DNA of 64,000 nucleotides from Lentzea pudingi. GTDB lineage: Bacteria; Actinomycetota; Actinomycetes; Mycobacteriales; Pseudonocardiaceae. Positions 42,355 through 51,632 of this stretch are shown piece after piece. The notes beneath the pieces are model-generated. The model made no database searches. It saw only the letters and a list, made by a program, of their open reading frames with translations, and was not told the DNA's origin. Location: assembly GCF_014646255.1 (NCBI RefSeq), contig NZ_BMNC01000002.1:680140-744139 (forward strand), given 5' to 3'. The position numbers were made by a program, and so were the translations under genes. Numbering within the stretch: the stretch's first letter is position 1; every line of letters begins with the position of its first letter.

Positions 42355-43506
42355 TCAGAGGCCGAGCTCGCGGGCGATCAGCATCTTCTGCACCTCGGAG
42401 GTGCCCTCGCCGATCTCCAGGATCTTGGCGTCGCGGTAGAACCGGCCGACCGGGTACTCGTTCATGAAGCCGTAGCCGCCGAAGATCTGCGTGGCGTCGC
42501 GGGCGTTGTCCATCGCCGCCTCGGACGAGACCAGCTTCGCGATGGCCGCCTGCTTCTTGAACGGCTCGCCGCGCAGCATCCGGGACGCGGCCTCGTAGTA
42601 GGCCAGGCGTGCGGTGTGCACGCGGGCCTCCATCTCGGCGATCTTGAACTGGATCGCCTGGTACGTACCGATCTTCGCGCCGAACGTCTCGCGCTCGTGG
42701 GCGTAGCGGACCGACTCGTCCACGCAGCCCTGGGCGAGGCCGACCGACAGCGCGGCGATGGCGACGCGGCCCTCGTCCAGCGTGCGCAGGAACTGGGCGA
42801 ACCCGCGGCCACGGGTGCCGAGGAGGTTCGCGGCGGGCACGCGGCAGTCCTGGAAGGACAGTTCGCGGGTGTCGGAGGCGTTCCAGCCGACCTTGGAGTA
42901 CTTCTTCGACACCGTGAAGCCCGGGGTGCCGGACGGGACGATGATCGAGGAGATCTCCTTGCGGCCGTCGGGCAGCGTTCCCGTGACCGCGGCGACCGTC
43001 ACCAGGCCGGTGATGTCCGTGCCGGAGTTCGTGATGAACGCCTTGGTGCCGTTGATGACCCACTCGTCACCGTCGAGGCGCGCGGTGGTGGCCAGGGCGC
43101 CCGCGTCGGTACCGGAGCCGGGCTCGGTGAGGCCGAACGCGCCGAGCTTCTGGCCCGACGTCAGGGAAGGCAGCCACTCGGCCTTCTGCTCGTCGGTGCC
43201 GAAGCGGTAGATGGGCATGGCGCCCAACGAGGTCGCCGCCTCCACCGTGATCGCGACGGACGAGTCGACGCGCGCGAGTTCCTCGAGCGTGAGGCACAGG
43301 GCGAAGTAGTCGCCGCCCATGCCGCCGTGCTCCTCGGGGAACGGCAGGCCGAGCAGGCCCATCTGCCCCATCTTCGCGACGATCTCGTACGGGAACTCGC
43401 AGCGCTCGTAGAAGTCGCCGATGACCGGGGCGACCTCGTCGCGCGCGAACTCCTCGACGGTCTTGCGCAGGTCCTCGTACTCGCTCGGGAGCCTGAAGTC
43501 CAACAT
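42355..43506 (-). CDS. acdH: Acyl-CoA dehydrogenase (AcdH-like, branched-chain acyl-CoA)
   Basis: 383 aa from ATG 43506, with GAGGAG about 7 nt upstream inside the end of the carboxylase gene. Family signatures are AFGLTEPGSGTDAG, WVINGTKAFITNSG and QIFGGYGFMNEYPVGR. The catalytic base is at the usual position in IGEGTSEVQ, not at the isovaleryl-type position. In Streptomyces coelicolor acdH stands next to methylcrotonyl-CoA carboxylase genes, and here it is third in the same order, so oxidation of isovaleryl-CoA or related branched acyl-CoAs is the likely role. Confidence 0.92.
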   Translation of the reverse strand: MLDFRLPSEYEDLRKTVEEFARDEVAPVIGDFYERCEFPYEIVAKMGQMGLLGLPFPEEHGGMGGDYFALCLTLEELARVDSSVAITVEAATSLGAMPIYRFGTDEQKAEWLPSLTSGQKLGAFGLTEPGSGTDAGALATTARLDGDEWVINGTKAFITNSGTDITGLVTVAAVTGTLPDGRKEISSIIVPSGTPGFTVSKKYSKVGWNASDTRELSFQDCRVPAANLLGTRGRGFAQFLRTLDEGRVAIAALSVGLAQGCVDESVRYAHERETFGAKIGTYQAIQFKIAEMEARVHTARLAYYEAASRMLRGEPFKKQAAIAKLVSSEAAMDNARDATQIFGGYGFMNEYPVGRFYRDAKILEIGEGTSEVQKMLIARELGL

Positions 43507-43511
43507 TGCTG

Positions 43512-45425
43512 TCACTCCTCGTGAGAGACGACGAGGGCCAGTACCTGGTCGAGTGCGACCTGCTGGCCTGCTTGCACGTTCACTTCGGCGAGCACGCCGT
43601 CGGCCGGTGCGGTCACGGTGTGCTCCATCTTCATGGCCTCGACCACGAACAACGCTTGACCGGCGGTCACTTCCTCGCCCTGCCGGGCTCGGACCACCAG
43701 AACGGTTCCGGGCATCGGCGACTTCACCGGCCCACCGGAGGCCTGGGCGCCATCGGCCGCGCCGACCAGGAACTCCGCCTCGACCAACGCCCAGGAGGCG
43801 CCGTCGTGGCCCAGCCACAGGACGTCGCCGTCGCGGGCCATCGAGTAGCGGCGTGAGCCGACGAGCAGGTCGGCGCCTTCACGACGCGCACGTGCCCTGA
43901 TCGGTTCTCCAGCACCCACGACGACTTCCTCGCCGCGCACGCGCACGTCGACGTCGTTGATCCGCCAGGTCGTCCAGGCGTGCTCGCCGACGCGCCAGCC
44001 ACCCGGCTGATCCCACGGGTCGTCGCCGTGCGGTTGCAACGAGCGCTCCAGGCCGGCCGCCACGTACACGTCGTCCGGGATCTCGGCGGACGTCAGCGCG
44101 TCCAGCTTCCGCTCGACCAGACCGGTGTCCAGGGCACCCGCGCGGACGTCCTCGTCGCGCAGGAGTGCCCGCAGGAACGGGATGTTCGTCGTGACGCCGA
44201 GCAGCACCATCCTGCCGAGCGCGTGGTCCAGGCGCCGCAACGCCTCTTCACGCGTGCGACCGTGCGCGATGACCTTGGCGAGCATCGGGTCGTAGTCCGA
44301 ACCGACGACGAGTCCCTCGTACAGCCCGGAGTCCACGCGGACGTCGGACGGCTCGCTCAACGCCAGCACGCGGCCACCGGTCGGCAGGAAGCCGCGCGCC
44401 GGGTCCTCGGCGTAGACCCGGGCCTCGACCGAGTGGCCGTTGAGCTCGACCTCCAGGTCGAGCACCTCGCCGGACGCGACGCGGAGCTGCCACTCGACGA
44501 GGTCGACGCCCGTGACCATCTCGGTCACCGGGTGCTCGACCTGCAGCCGGGTGTTCATCTCCATGAAGAAGTAGTCGCCCGAAGCACCGTCCACGATGAA
44601 CTCGACGGTGCCCGCCCCGACATAGCCGACGGACTTCGCCGCGTCGACCGCGGCGGACCCCATGGCCTCGCGCATCTCGGGCGTGAGGAACGGTGACGGC
44701 GCTTCCTCGATGATCTTCTGGTGCCGCCGCTGGAGGCTGCACTCGCGCTCACCGAGGTGGATCACGTTGCCGTGCGCGTCACCGAGGACCTGGATCTCGA
44801 TGTGGCGCGGGTTCGTGATGAACCGCTCGATCAGCAGCGTGTCGTCACCGAACGACCCGCGCGCCTCGCGCCTCGCCGACTCGATGGCCTCGCGCAGCGA
44901 CGGTTCCTCGTGCACCAGCCGCATGCCCTTGCCGCCACCGCCCGCGGAAGGCTTGAGCAGCACCGGAAAACCGATCTCCAGAGCCGCTTCGACGATCTCG
45001 TCGTCGGACATGCCCGCGCGCGTGCGGCCCGGCACCACGGGTACGCCCGCCGCCGACACCGTCAGCTTCGCGCGGATCTTGTCGCCCATGGCGTCGATCG
45101 CCGACGCCGGCGGTCCGACGAACACGATCCCGGCCGCGTCACAGGCCGCGGCGAACGCCGTGTTCTCGGCGAGGAAGCCGTAACCGGGGTGGATCGCCTG
45201 TGCGCCAGTGGAAACAGCGGCCGCGACGATCTTCTCGATGGACAGGTAGCTCTCGCGGGCAGCCGCAGGGCCGATCCGCACGGCCTCGTCGGCCAGCTTG
45301 ACGTGCAACGCCTCGGCGTCCGCGTCGGAGTACACGGCGACGGAACGGATCCCGAGCGACCGCAACGCGCGGATCACCCTGACCGCGATCTCCCCGCGGT
45401 TCGCCACCAGAACGCTGTCGAACAT
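43512..45425 (-). CDS. mccA: Biotin-carboxylase/biotin-carrier subunit of an acyl-CoA carboxylase (methylcrotonyl-CoA carboxylase alpha type)
   Basis: 637 aa from ATG 45425 (GTG 45431, overlapping the upstream stop, is an alternative). The biotin carboxylase domain (1-445) shows LVANRGEIAVR, KPSAGGGGKGMRL, ERECSLQRRHQKIIEEAP and EMNTRLQVEHPVTE. The C-terminal carrier domain has the biotinylation site EAMKMEH (Lys about 599). It carboxylates biotin with ATP and bicarbonate for the partner carboxyltransferase encoded immediately upstream, most likely in leucine degradation. Confidence 0.94.
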   Translation of the reverse strand: MFDSVLVANRGEIAVRVIRALRSLGIRSVAVYSDADAEALHVKLADEAVRIGPAAARESYLSIEKIVAAAVSTGAQAIHPGYGFLAENTAFAAACDAAGIVFVGPPASAIDAMGDKIRAKLTVSAAGVPVVPGRTRAGMSDDEIVEAALEIGFPVLLKPSAGGGGKGMRLVHEEPSLREAIESARREARGSFGDDTLLIERFITNPRHIEIQVLGDAHGNVIHLGERECSLQRRHQKIIEEAPSPFLTPEMREAMGSAAVDAAKSVGYVGAGTVEFIVDGASGDYFFMEMNTRLQVEHPVTEMVTGVDLVEWQLRVASGEVLDLEVELNGHSVEARVYAEDPARGFLPTGGRVLALSEPSDVRVDSGLYEGLVVGSDYDPMLAKVIAHGRTREEALRRLDHALGRMVLLGVTTNIPFLRALLRDEDVRAGALDTGLVERKLDALTSAEIPDDVYVAAGLERSLQPHGDDPWDQPGGWRVGEHAWTTWRINDVDVRVRGEEVVVGAGEPIRARARREGADLLVGSRRYSMARDGDVLWLGHDGASWALVEAEFLVGAADGAQASGGPVKSPMPGTVLVVRARQGEEVTAGQALFVVEAMKMEHTVTAPADGVLAEVNVQAGQQVALDQVLALVVSHEE

Positions 45426-45427
45426 GA

Positions 45428-47017
45428 TCACATCCGGAAGACGCCGTAGGAAACATCGTCGATGGGCGCGTTCGCCGCGCTGGACAACGCCAGCCCGAGC
45501 ACCGTGCGCGTGTCACGCGGGTCGATGACCCCGTCGTCCCACAGCCGCGCGGTCGAGTAGTACGGGTTGCCCTGGTCCTCGTACTGCTGGCGGATCGGCG
45601 CCTTGAACGCCTCCTCGTCGTCCGACGACCACTCGTCACCGAGCTGGTCGCGGCGGACGGTCGCGAGCACGGACGCCGCCTGCTCCCCGCCCATCACGGA
45701 GATGCGGGCGTTGGGCCACATCCACAGGAAGCGCGGCGAGTACGCCCGGCCGCACATCGAGTAGTTGCCGGCGCCGAACGAGCCACCGATGATCACGGTG
45801 AACTTCGGGACGCGCGCGCAGGCCACCGCCGTCACCATCTTGGCGCCGTGCTTGGCGATGCCGCCCGCCTCGTACTCGCGGCCGACCATGAACCCGGTGA
45901 TGTTCTGCAGGAAGACCAGCGGGATGGACCGCTTGTCGCACAGCTGGATGAAGTGCGCGCCCTTCACGGCGGACTCGCCGAACAGGATGCCGTTGTTCGC
46001 GACGATCCCGACCGGGTGGCCGTGGATGCGCGCGAAGCCGGTGACGAGCGTCTGCCCGTACTCCTTCTTGAACTCCTGGAACTTCGAGCCGTCGACGACC
46101 CGTGCGATCACCTCGCGCACGTCGTAGGGCGTCCGGGAATCCGTCGGCACCACGCCGTAAAGGTCGTCGGTGACGACCGGCGCCTCGGTCTTCGTGACGT
46201 CCCACGGCCGTTGCGCGCGCGGGCCGAGCGTCGAGATGATCGAGCGGACCATCCGCAACGCGTGCGCGTCGTTCTCCGCCAGGTGGTCGGTGACGCCGGA
46301 CGTGCGCGAGTGCAGGTCGCCGCCGCCGAGGTCCTCGGCTGAGACGACCTCGCCGGTCGCGGCCTTCACCAGCGGCGGACCGCCGAGGAAGATCGTGCCC
46401 TGGTTCCGGACGATGATCGCCTCGTCGCTCATCGCCGGCACGTACGCGCCACCGGCGGTGCACGACCCCAGCACGGCGGCGATCTGCGGGATCCCGCGCG
46501 CCGACATCGTGGCCTGGTTGTAGAAGATCCGGCCGAAGTGCTCGCGGTCCGGGAACACGTCGTCCTGCTTCGGCAGGAACGCGCCGCCCGAGTCGACGAG
46601 GTAGACGCACGGAAGGTTGTTCTGCAGCGCCACTTCCTGCGCGCGCAGGTGCTTCTTGACCGTGATCGGGTAGTAGGTGCCGCCCTTGACCGTGGCGTCG
46701 TTCGCGACGATCACGCACTCACGGCCGGACACGCGCCCGACACCCGTGATGATGCCCGCGGCCGGTGCCTCGTCGCCGTACATGCCGTTGGCGGCCAACG
46801 GCGACAGCTCCAGGAATGGCGAACCGGGGTCGACCAGCGTGTCCACGCGCTCGCGCGGCAACAGCTTGCCGCGGTCGACGTGACGCTGACGTGCCTTCTC
46901 GGGACCGCCGAGAGCGGCGGTGGCGAGCTTGCCCCGCAGCTCGTCGACGAGCGCGGTGTGCTCCTTGGCGTAGCGGTCCGACGGCTCGGCTGCGCTGCGC
47001 AGGACAGGTGCGTCCAT
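45428..47017 (-). CDS. mccB: Carboxyltransferase subunit of acyl-CoA carboxylase (methylcrotonyl-CoA carboxylase beta type)
   Basis: 529 aa from ATG 47017. Diagnostic blocks include [55 protein letters not shown] and the C-terminal [12 protein letters not shown] with a terminal [11 protein letters not shown], all as in the beta subunit of methylcrotonyl-CoA carboxylase. It transfers carboxyl from biotin to 3-methylcrotonyl-CoA or a similar acyl-CoA. First gene of the three-gene operon; the promoter region carries a 13-bp perfect inverted repeat 20 nt upstream of the start. An HMG-CoA lyase gene, often found in such clusters, is missing. Confidence 0.94.
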   Translation of the reverse strand: MDAPVLRSAAEPSDRYAKEHTALVDELRGKLATAALGGPEKARQRHVDRGKLLPRERVDTLVDPGSPFLELSPLAANGMYGDEAPAAGIITGVGRVSGRECVIVANDATVKGGTYYPITVKKHLRAQEVALQNNLPCVYLVDSGGAFLPKQDDVFPDREHFGRIFYNQATMSARGIPQIAAVLGSCTAGGAYVPAMSDEAIIVRNQGTIFLGGPPLVKAATGEVVSAEDLGGGDLHSRTSGVTDHLAENDAHALRMVRSIISTLGPRAQRPWDVTKTEAPVVTDDLYGVVPTDSRTPYDVREVIARVVDGSKFQEFKKEYGQTLVTGFARIHGHPVGIVANNGILFGESAVKGAHFIQLCDKRSIPLVFLQNITGFMVGREYEAGGIAKHGAKMVTAVACARVPKFTVIIGGSFGAGNYSMCGRAYSPRFLWMWPNARISVMGGEQAASVLATVRRDQLGDEWSSDDEEAFKAPIRQQYEDQGNPYYSTARLWDDGVIDPRDTRTVLGLALSSAANAPIDDVSYGVFRM

Positions 47018-47032
47018 GCTCCCCAGACCTCA

Positions 47033-47074
47033 GGTTAGCGGGCGTTAACAAGGCCATGTTAACGCCCGCTCACC
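47033..47074 (-). promoter_or_regulatory. Double TetR-type operator in front of the carboxylase operon
   Basis: Two inverted copies of a 17-bp site, GGTTAGCGGGCGTTAAC (47033-47049) and GTTAACGCCCGCTCACC (47058-47074), are separated by 8 nt. Their inner 13 bases are perfect reverse complements. The first site matches 15 of 17 bases of a site in the promoter of the TetR gene at 48104, so that regulator probably represses this operon. Confidence 0.7.
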
Positions 47075-47155
47075 TAGCGGTCCACAGCAACGGCTCGAGA
47101 GTGACCCGATCGCAGGTCAAGCCGCACTTCAGGCACTCCCACGTTCCGGAATACC

Positions 47156-47941
47156 CTAGCTGATGGCCGACCGCAGAGCGGGCAGGTAGCCGCTCTGGTG
47201 CCCCGCCCTGTTCGGGTGGTACGACTCCTCGACCGGCCAGCTCAGGCTGTTGAGCCACCAGCTCGACGAGCAGATCTCGTGCCCGGTGAACGCCCCGCGC
47301 ACGTCGACGTAGCGGAACCCGGCCGCGGCGGCCCGCGCACCGATGGTGGCGTGCAGTGCGTCGGAGCCGGAGTTGATCGCGGACCGCTTGGTGTCGCTCA
47401 GGCCGACGTTGCAGGAGCCCGGCACCTTGTACATGCGCGGGTAGCCGAGCACGACGACCCGCGCCGACGGGGACTTCGACTTGACCGTGCCGTAGACGTT
47501 GTCGAGCAACCCGGGAAGCGTGTTCGCGGCGTAGGTCTTCGCCTGGTTCACCCGGTTGACGCAGTCCTGGTCCGACCCGAAGGTGCAGGTGGTGATGACA
47601 TCGGTGAAGCCGGCGTCGTTGCCGCCGACCTGCAGGGTGACCAGGTTCGTGGCCGTCGTGAGGGTGTTGGCCTGGGACAGGACGTCGCCTGTCCGCGCAC
47701 CGGAACAGGCGACGGACTTGAACGACGCGGGCGCTGTCGCCGCGGCGTAGAGGGCCGGATACGCGAGCGGGCCGCGCTTGCAGCTGCCGCTGGCACCGTC
47801 ATAGCTGCCGGTGCCGAGCCCGGAGGCGTAGGAGTCGCCGAGCGCGACGTAGTTGACGGGTGCCGCGCTGGCGGGGTTGGCGAGCGCGATGACCGCCGCG
47901 GCGGCGGTGACCGCTGAGGCTAGGAAGTGAGCAGGACGCAT
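47156..47941 (-). CDS. Secreted SGNH/GDSL-family lipase or esterase
   Basis: 261 aa from ATG 47941, with GGGAG 5 nt upstream. A signal peptide (1-26, ending in ASAA) precedes the catalytic domain. Block I is ALGDSYASG with the nucleophile serine, block III is VGGNDAGF, and block V is ESYHPNRAGHQ with the Asp/His region (here SYHPN). Cysteines (CKRG, SVACSG, CTFG, DC, SC, IC) suggest three disulfides as in Streptomyces scabies-type esterases and SCO lipases. It probably hydrolyses acyl esters outside the cell. It lies between the carboxylase operon and its presumed regulator. Confidence 0.92.
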   Translation of the reverse strand: MRPAHFLASAVTAAAAVIALANPASAAPVNYVALGDSYASGLGTGSYDGASGSCKRGPLAYPALYAAATAPASFKSVACSGARTGDVLSQANTLTTATNLVTLQVGGNDAGFTDVITTCTFGSDQDCVNRVNQAKTYAANTLPGLLDNVYGTVKSKSPSARVVVLGYPRMYKVPGSCNVGLSDTKRSAINSGSDALHATIGARAAAAGFRYVDVRGAFTGHEICSSSWWLNSLSWPVEESYHPNRAGHQSGYLPALRSAIS

Positions 47942-47989
47942 CGATGACTCCCGGAGGGGCCGCAGGGTTGATGCATTGCCGACCAATCG

Positions 47990-48003
47990 TTACCCACGGG
48001 TAA
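47990..48003. promoter_or_regulatory. Palindrome TTACCC-AC-GGGTAA upstream of the SGNH hydrolase
   Basis: Perfect 6-bp arms within the divergent region of the SGNH hydrolase and TetR genes. On the minus strand a TTGACC 17 nt before TTACCC could make this the -10 region of the hydrolase promoter. Confidence 0.35.
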
Positions 48004-48079
48004 GGCTTGTGTGAAGTATTGGTCAATAGTCAACGTTCAGGGCTTGCACCTGCGTGAATTCCACCCATCGGAGGACGAG

Positions 48080-48096
48080 GTAAACGCCTGCTAACC
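48080..48096 (+). promoter_or_regulatory. TetR autoregulatory operator
   Basis: GTAAACGCCTGCTAACC is, read on the other strand, a 15/17 match to the operator at 47033. Its end overlaps TAACCT (48092-48097), a -10-like hexamer 6 nt upstream of GTG 48104, so binding would block the regulator's own (probably leaderless) transcription. Confidence 0.65.
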
Positions 48097-48103
48097 TCCT
48101 TCC

Positions 48104-48676
48104 GTGGTCGAGAAACCCTCACGTCGGGACCAGATCCTCAACGCTGCGGCCGAACTCTTCGCACGCCACGGCTTCCACGGCGTGGGCATCGACGACATCG
48201 GCGCGGCCGTGGGCATCTCCGGCCCGGCCCTCTACCGGCACTTCCGCAGCAAGGACGCGATGCTCGGCGAGATGCTGACGTCGATCTCCGAGCGGCTCCT
48301 CGACGGCGGCCAGGCGCGGGTGGACGCCGCCTCGAACGCCGAGGAGGCGTTGCGCGAGCTGGTGGGCTGGCACGTCGACTTCGCGCTGGACGACCCGGCG
48401 CTCATCACCGTGCAGATGCGCAACCTGGCGAACCTCACCGACCCGGACCGCCGGCGTGTGCGGGCCTTGCAACGCCGCTACGTCGAGGTGTGGGTCGAGA
48501 CGATCCGCCGCACCGTGCCGGACTTCGACGAGCCGACGGCAAGGGCCGCCGCGCACGCCGTGTTCGGGCTCATCAACTCAACGCCGCACAGCGCCCACCT
48601 CGACCGCGACCAGATGGCGGCGCTGCTGTCCCGCATGGCGCTCGCCTCGCTGACGCCCGCTGTGGTGGCGTCCTAG
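48104..48676 (+). CDS. TetR-family transcriptional regulator, probable repressor of the carboxylase operon
   Basis: 190 aa from GTG 48104 with no Shine-Dalgarno sequence. The N-terminal helix-turn-helix is classical (RDQILNAAAELFARHGFHG, IGAAVGISGPALYRHF). The C-terminal domain is helical and would bind an effector, plausibly an acyl-CoA. The same DNA site occurs in its promoter and, doubled, upstream of the carboxylase operon, about 1 kb away. TetR repressors of acyl-CoA catabolism with this N-terminal sequence type are common in Pseudonocardiales. The TAG overlaps the convergent response regulator stop by 4 nt. Confidence 0.9.
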   Translation: MVEKPSRRDQILNAAAELFARHGFHGVGIDDIGAAVGISGPALYRHFRSKDAMLGEMLTSISERLLDGGQARVDAASNAEEALRELVGWHVDFALDDPALITVQMRNLANLTDPDRRRVRALQRRYVEVWVETIRRTVPDFDEPTARAAAHAVFGLINSTPHSAHLDRDQMAALLSRMALASLTPAVVAS

Positions 48677-49293
48677 ATCAACCCGCGCTGGTGCGCAGCG
48701 GACACCGCCGAGGCCCGGTCCGGCACCTCCAGCTTCGCGTAGACGTGCTGCAGGTGCGTCTTCACCGTCGCCTCGCTGATGTGCAACGCCGCCCCGATCT
48801 CGCGGTTCGTCCTCCCCTGCGCGACCAGGATCAGCACCTCCCGCTCCCGGCTGCTCAACGCGGAGACGGGAACCGGCGTGCGCACCTTCCGCACCAACAA
48901 CGCGGCCACTGAAGGCGACAACACCGTTTCGTCGCGCGCTGCCGCCCGCACCGCGCGGAACAGCTCCTCGCGCGGCGCGTCCTTGAGCAAGTAGCCGATC
49001 GCGCCCGCTTCGATCGTCGGCAGCACGTCGGCGTCCGTGTCGTGCGTCGTCAGCACCAGGACGCGCGTCGACGGGGCGCGCGTCCGGATCTGCCGCACCA
49101 GTTCGGCCCCGGAAGGCGCGGGCAGCCGCAGGTCGGTGACGGCGACGTCCGGGCGCACGGCCGCGATCACGGTCAGCGCCTCGGTGCCGCTCGCCGCCTC
49201 GCCGACGACCTCGAAGTCGTCCTGCGTGCCGAGCATGCCGCGCAGGCCGTCCCGCACCACCGGGTGGTCGTCGACGACCACGACGCGGATCAT
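48673..49293 (-). CDS. NarL/FixJ-family response regulator
   Basis: 206 aa from ATG 49293. The receiver domain (DDHPVVRDGL; phospho-acceptor Asp in VAVTDLRLPAP; LLKDAP) is followed by a LuxR-type helix-turn-helix (LSSREREVLILVAQGRTNRE, ISEATVKTHLQHVYAKL). Start and kinase stop overlap by 4 nt (ATGA). Encoded downstream of the DUF418 and kinase genes, it probably controls them or the divergent PLA2-fusion gene. Confidence 0.93.
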   Translation of the reverse strand: MIRVVVVDDHPVVRDGLRGMLGTQDDFEVVGEAASGTEALTVIAAVRPDVAVTDLRLPAPSGAELVRQIRTRAPSTRVLVLTTHDTDADVLPTIEAGAIGYLLKDAPREELFRAVRAAARDETVLSPSVAALLVRKVRTPVPVSALSSREREVLILVAQGRTNREIGAALHISEATVKTHLQHVYAKLEVPDRASAVSAAHQRGLI

Positions 49294-50408
49294 CGGGCGT
49301 CCAGCGTGACGTTGACGGCGGTGCCGCTGCCGGGCGCGGACTCCACGGTCACGGTGCCTCCCAGCAGCGCCACCCGTTCCTCCATCGCCGTCAGGCCGAA
49401 GCCGCGCACCGACGGGTCGAAGCCCGCGCCGTCGTCGAGCACGTCCAGCACGACCACGTCCTCCATGTAGGACAGTGTGACGTCCACACGAGAGGCCCGA
49501 GCGTGCCTGCCCGCGTTCGCCAGGGCCTCCTGCGCCGCTCGCAGCACCGCGACCTCGGTCTCCGGGGACAACGGGCGCGCGTCGCCGGTCACGGTGCACG
49601 AAGCGGGCACGCCGTGTTCTTCGCGCCACGCCACCACCGCCCGTTCCACCGCCTCACCGAGCCCTGCGTCGCGCAACGGGCCCGGTCGCAGGGCCTCGAT
49701 CGACCGCCGCACCTCGACCAGGCTGTCGCGCGCCAACCGGCGGGCGGTGGCGATGCGGCCTCGAACCGGTTCGGCCAGACCCAGTTCTTCCGCGACCTCC
49801 AGCTGCGTGACGATGCCGGTGAGGCCCTGGGCGACGGTGTCGTGCATCTCGCGCGCCACCCGCGCCCGTTCCTCCAGCACCTGCAGCCGCGCGTTCTCCG
49901 CCGACAGCACGGTGAGCCGCTCGTGCATCTCACGACGGCGGATCACCTCGCGTTCCATCACGCGGATGATCCACCCGATCAGGACCGCCATCGGGGTGGT
50001 GACGCCGAGGTTGACCATCAGCGTCGCGCCGACGTCCGTGCCCTGCGGCACCAGCCACAACCCGCTCACCACGACCACACCGGCATAGGCGAGCCAGCCG
50101 GGCAACGCCAGGAACGCGAGGCCGTAGCAAGCCGGCACGAAGATCGCGAACGCGCCGTCGTGCAGCAGCAACGCGACCGTCCCGGCGAGCATCCCGCCGA
50201 AGTACAGCAACATCAGGCCGGTCCGTCGCTCCCACCACGACGGGTGCGCCATCACGAACCACCAGTGCCACCCCGCCAGCAGAGCGACCACGACCAGCGG
50301 CACCGGGGTGACCGGCCGGGTCGCCAGGTAGACGCCCGTCGCCACGGCCAGCAGGCCGTACGGCGCGAGCGCCCACACCAGGTTCCACCGGCGTTCCTGC
50401 TCCACCAT
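49290..50408 (-). CDS. HisKA_3-type sensor histidine kinase
   Basis: 372 aa from ATG 50408. The N-terminal 160 residues hold about five or six membrane spans with tiny loops, so it may sense the membrane itself. The dimerisation domain carries the phospho-His in ARVAREMHDTVAQGLTG. The HATPase domain has EALANAGRHARAS and DDGAGFD, with GFGLTAMEERV. It is coupled to the response regulator (4-nt overlap) and begins 5 nt after the DUF418 gene ends. Confidence 0.92.
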   Translation of the reverse strand: MVEQERRWNLVWALAPYGLLAVATGVYLATRPVTPVPLVVVALLAGWHWWFVMAHPSWWERRTGLMLLYFGGMLAGTVALLLHDGAFAIFVPACYGLAFLALPGWLAYAGVVVVSGLWLVPQGTDVGATLMVNLGVTTPMAVLIGWIIRVMEREVIRRREMHERLTVLSAENARLQVLEERARVAREMHDTVAQGLTGIVTQLEVAEELGLAEPVRGRIATARRLARDSLVEVRRSIEALRPGPLRDAGLGEAVERAVVAWREEHGVPASCTVTGDARPLSPETEVAVLRAAQEALANAGRHARASRVDVTLSYMEDVVVLDVLDDGAGFDPSVRGFGLTAMEERVALLGGTVTVESAPGSGTAVNVTLDAR

Positions 50409-50413
50409 GGACG

Positions 50414-51496
50414 TCACGCCGGTGAGCTTCGCAGTTCCCGTGCCTTGCGGAGCAGGGTCTCGGCCGGTCCGCGCAAGTCCTTGCGCCGCAGCACGTCGGC
50501 CAGCAGCACCGACACGGCCCACGTCGCCAGCCCGAGCAGCGCGACCTCCGCCGACCCGAGCGTCCCGCCCAGTCCCAGCGTGTAGGGCTTGAGCAGCAGC
50601 ACGAAGACGACGGACTGGAACAGGTAGCAGCTCAGCGACCGCTCCCCGCACGCCGTGATCGCCCGCACGACCGCGTTGGGCCGCTTGATCCGCGTCGCGA
50701 TCAACCCGATCAGCGCGGCGTACCCGAGCCCGCCCGCGACACCGGTCACCGCGTGCAGGGCGCCGAGCTGCCACAACGCGGTGGTGTGCCAGAAGCCCGC
50801 GACCGCGAGGCCGCTGGGCAGTCCGCCGAGCACGGCCGCGGTGAGACCCCAGCCCGCGACGTGCCGCAGCAGCCGCCGGTGCCGTTCGGGCTCGGCCAGG
50901 ACCTCGCGGCGGGCGGCCCAGACACCGACGAGAGCGGCGGCACCGACCCCGAAGAGCCCGAACGGGACCAGCAGCCATTCGAGCGGGTGCAACGCGAGGG
51001 CGGCCAGCGGGTCCGCGGTCTCGAACGACCAGAAGAACGACCGCTGCCCGTTCGGCGGCGACGCGTAGGCCTGGCCCTGGACCACGGCGGTCAGCACGAG
51101 CCAGACGCCCGCGACCACGAGCAACGTCCGGTCCCTCAGCCTGCTCATCGCGATCACCGCGAACCCGAGCAGGCCGTAGAGGCCGAGCACGTCACCGGGG
51201 AACAGCAGCACGGCGTGCACGAACCCGAAGACGATCAGCCAGACGTTGCGCGACCTGGCCCGTTCCGGCGCCATCCGCGCGACGCCGTACGCGAACAGGA
51301 ACGCGAACATCGGGTACGCGCGGGCGTCGACGAACGTCACCACGCCGGCGCTGACCAGGCGATCCAGGAGGTCTGTCTCGACGACGTGCTGGCGCACCCC
51401 GTACGGGCGGCCGTAGAGGTAGACGGCCGAGTTCGCCAGCGCGATCAACGCGAGCATGCTGCCGCGGGCGATATCTGGTGTAAGCAGGCGCTTCAT
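50414..51496 (-). CDS. DUF418 family membrane protein
   Basis: 360 aa from ATG 51496. It opens with LTPDIARGSMLALIALANS, the DUF418/DUF1624-type start, and has about ten hydrophobic segments. The C-terminal DUF418 region contains GERSLSCYLFQSVVF, typical of this acyltransferase-3-related family. The family may move acyl groups or a polymer precursor across the membrane, but its function is not established. It is cotranscribed with the two-component genes downstream. Confidence 0.88.
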   Translation of the reverse strand: MKRLLTPDIARGSMLALIALANSAVYLYGRPYGVRQHVVETDLLDRLVSAGVVTFVDARAYPMFAFLFAYGVARMAPERARSRNVWLIVFGFVHAVLLFPGDVLGLYGLLGFAVIAMSRLRDRTLLVVAGVWLVLTAVVQGQAYASPPNGQRSFFWSFETADPLAALALHPLEWLLVPFGLFGVGAAALVGVWAARREVLAEPERHRRLLRHVAGWGLTAAVLGGLPSGLAVAGFWHTTALWQLGALHAVTGVAGGLGYAALIGLIATRIKRPNAVVRAITACGERSLSCYLFQSVVFVLLLKPYTLGLGGTLGSAEVALLGLATWAVSVLLADVLRRKDLRGPAETLLRKARELRSSPA

Positions 51497-51578
51497 GCTT
51501 CCGAGCCTGTCCGCGCGCTCCGCCGGGCGGCATCGGTCGTGTCGTGGGCCCGCATCCACCGATCGACGGATAGCGCGC

Positions 51579-51606
51579 GGCTGACCTGGTGAACTGGCGG
51601 TCAGCC
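51579..51606. promoter_or_regulatory. Inverted repeat GGCTGACC-N12-GGTCAGCC between divergent DUF418 and PLA2-fusion genes
   Basis: Perfect 8-bp arms at 51579-51586 and 51599-51606 in the 136-nt divergent region. TAACCT at 51619-51624 lies 8 nt upstream of ATG 51633 and could be the -10 of the plus-strand gene, placing the repeat over its -35 zone. The NarL regulator of the adjacent operon is a candidate binder. Confidence 0.45.
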
Positions 51607-51632
51607 GAGACCTGTCCGTAACCTGGCCCGCA

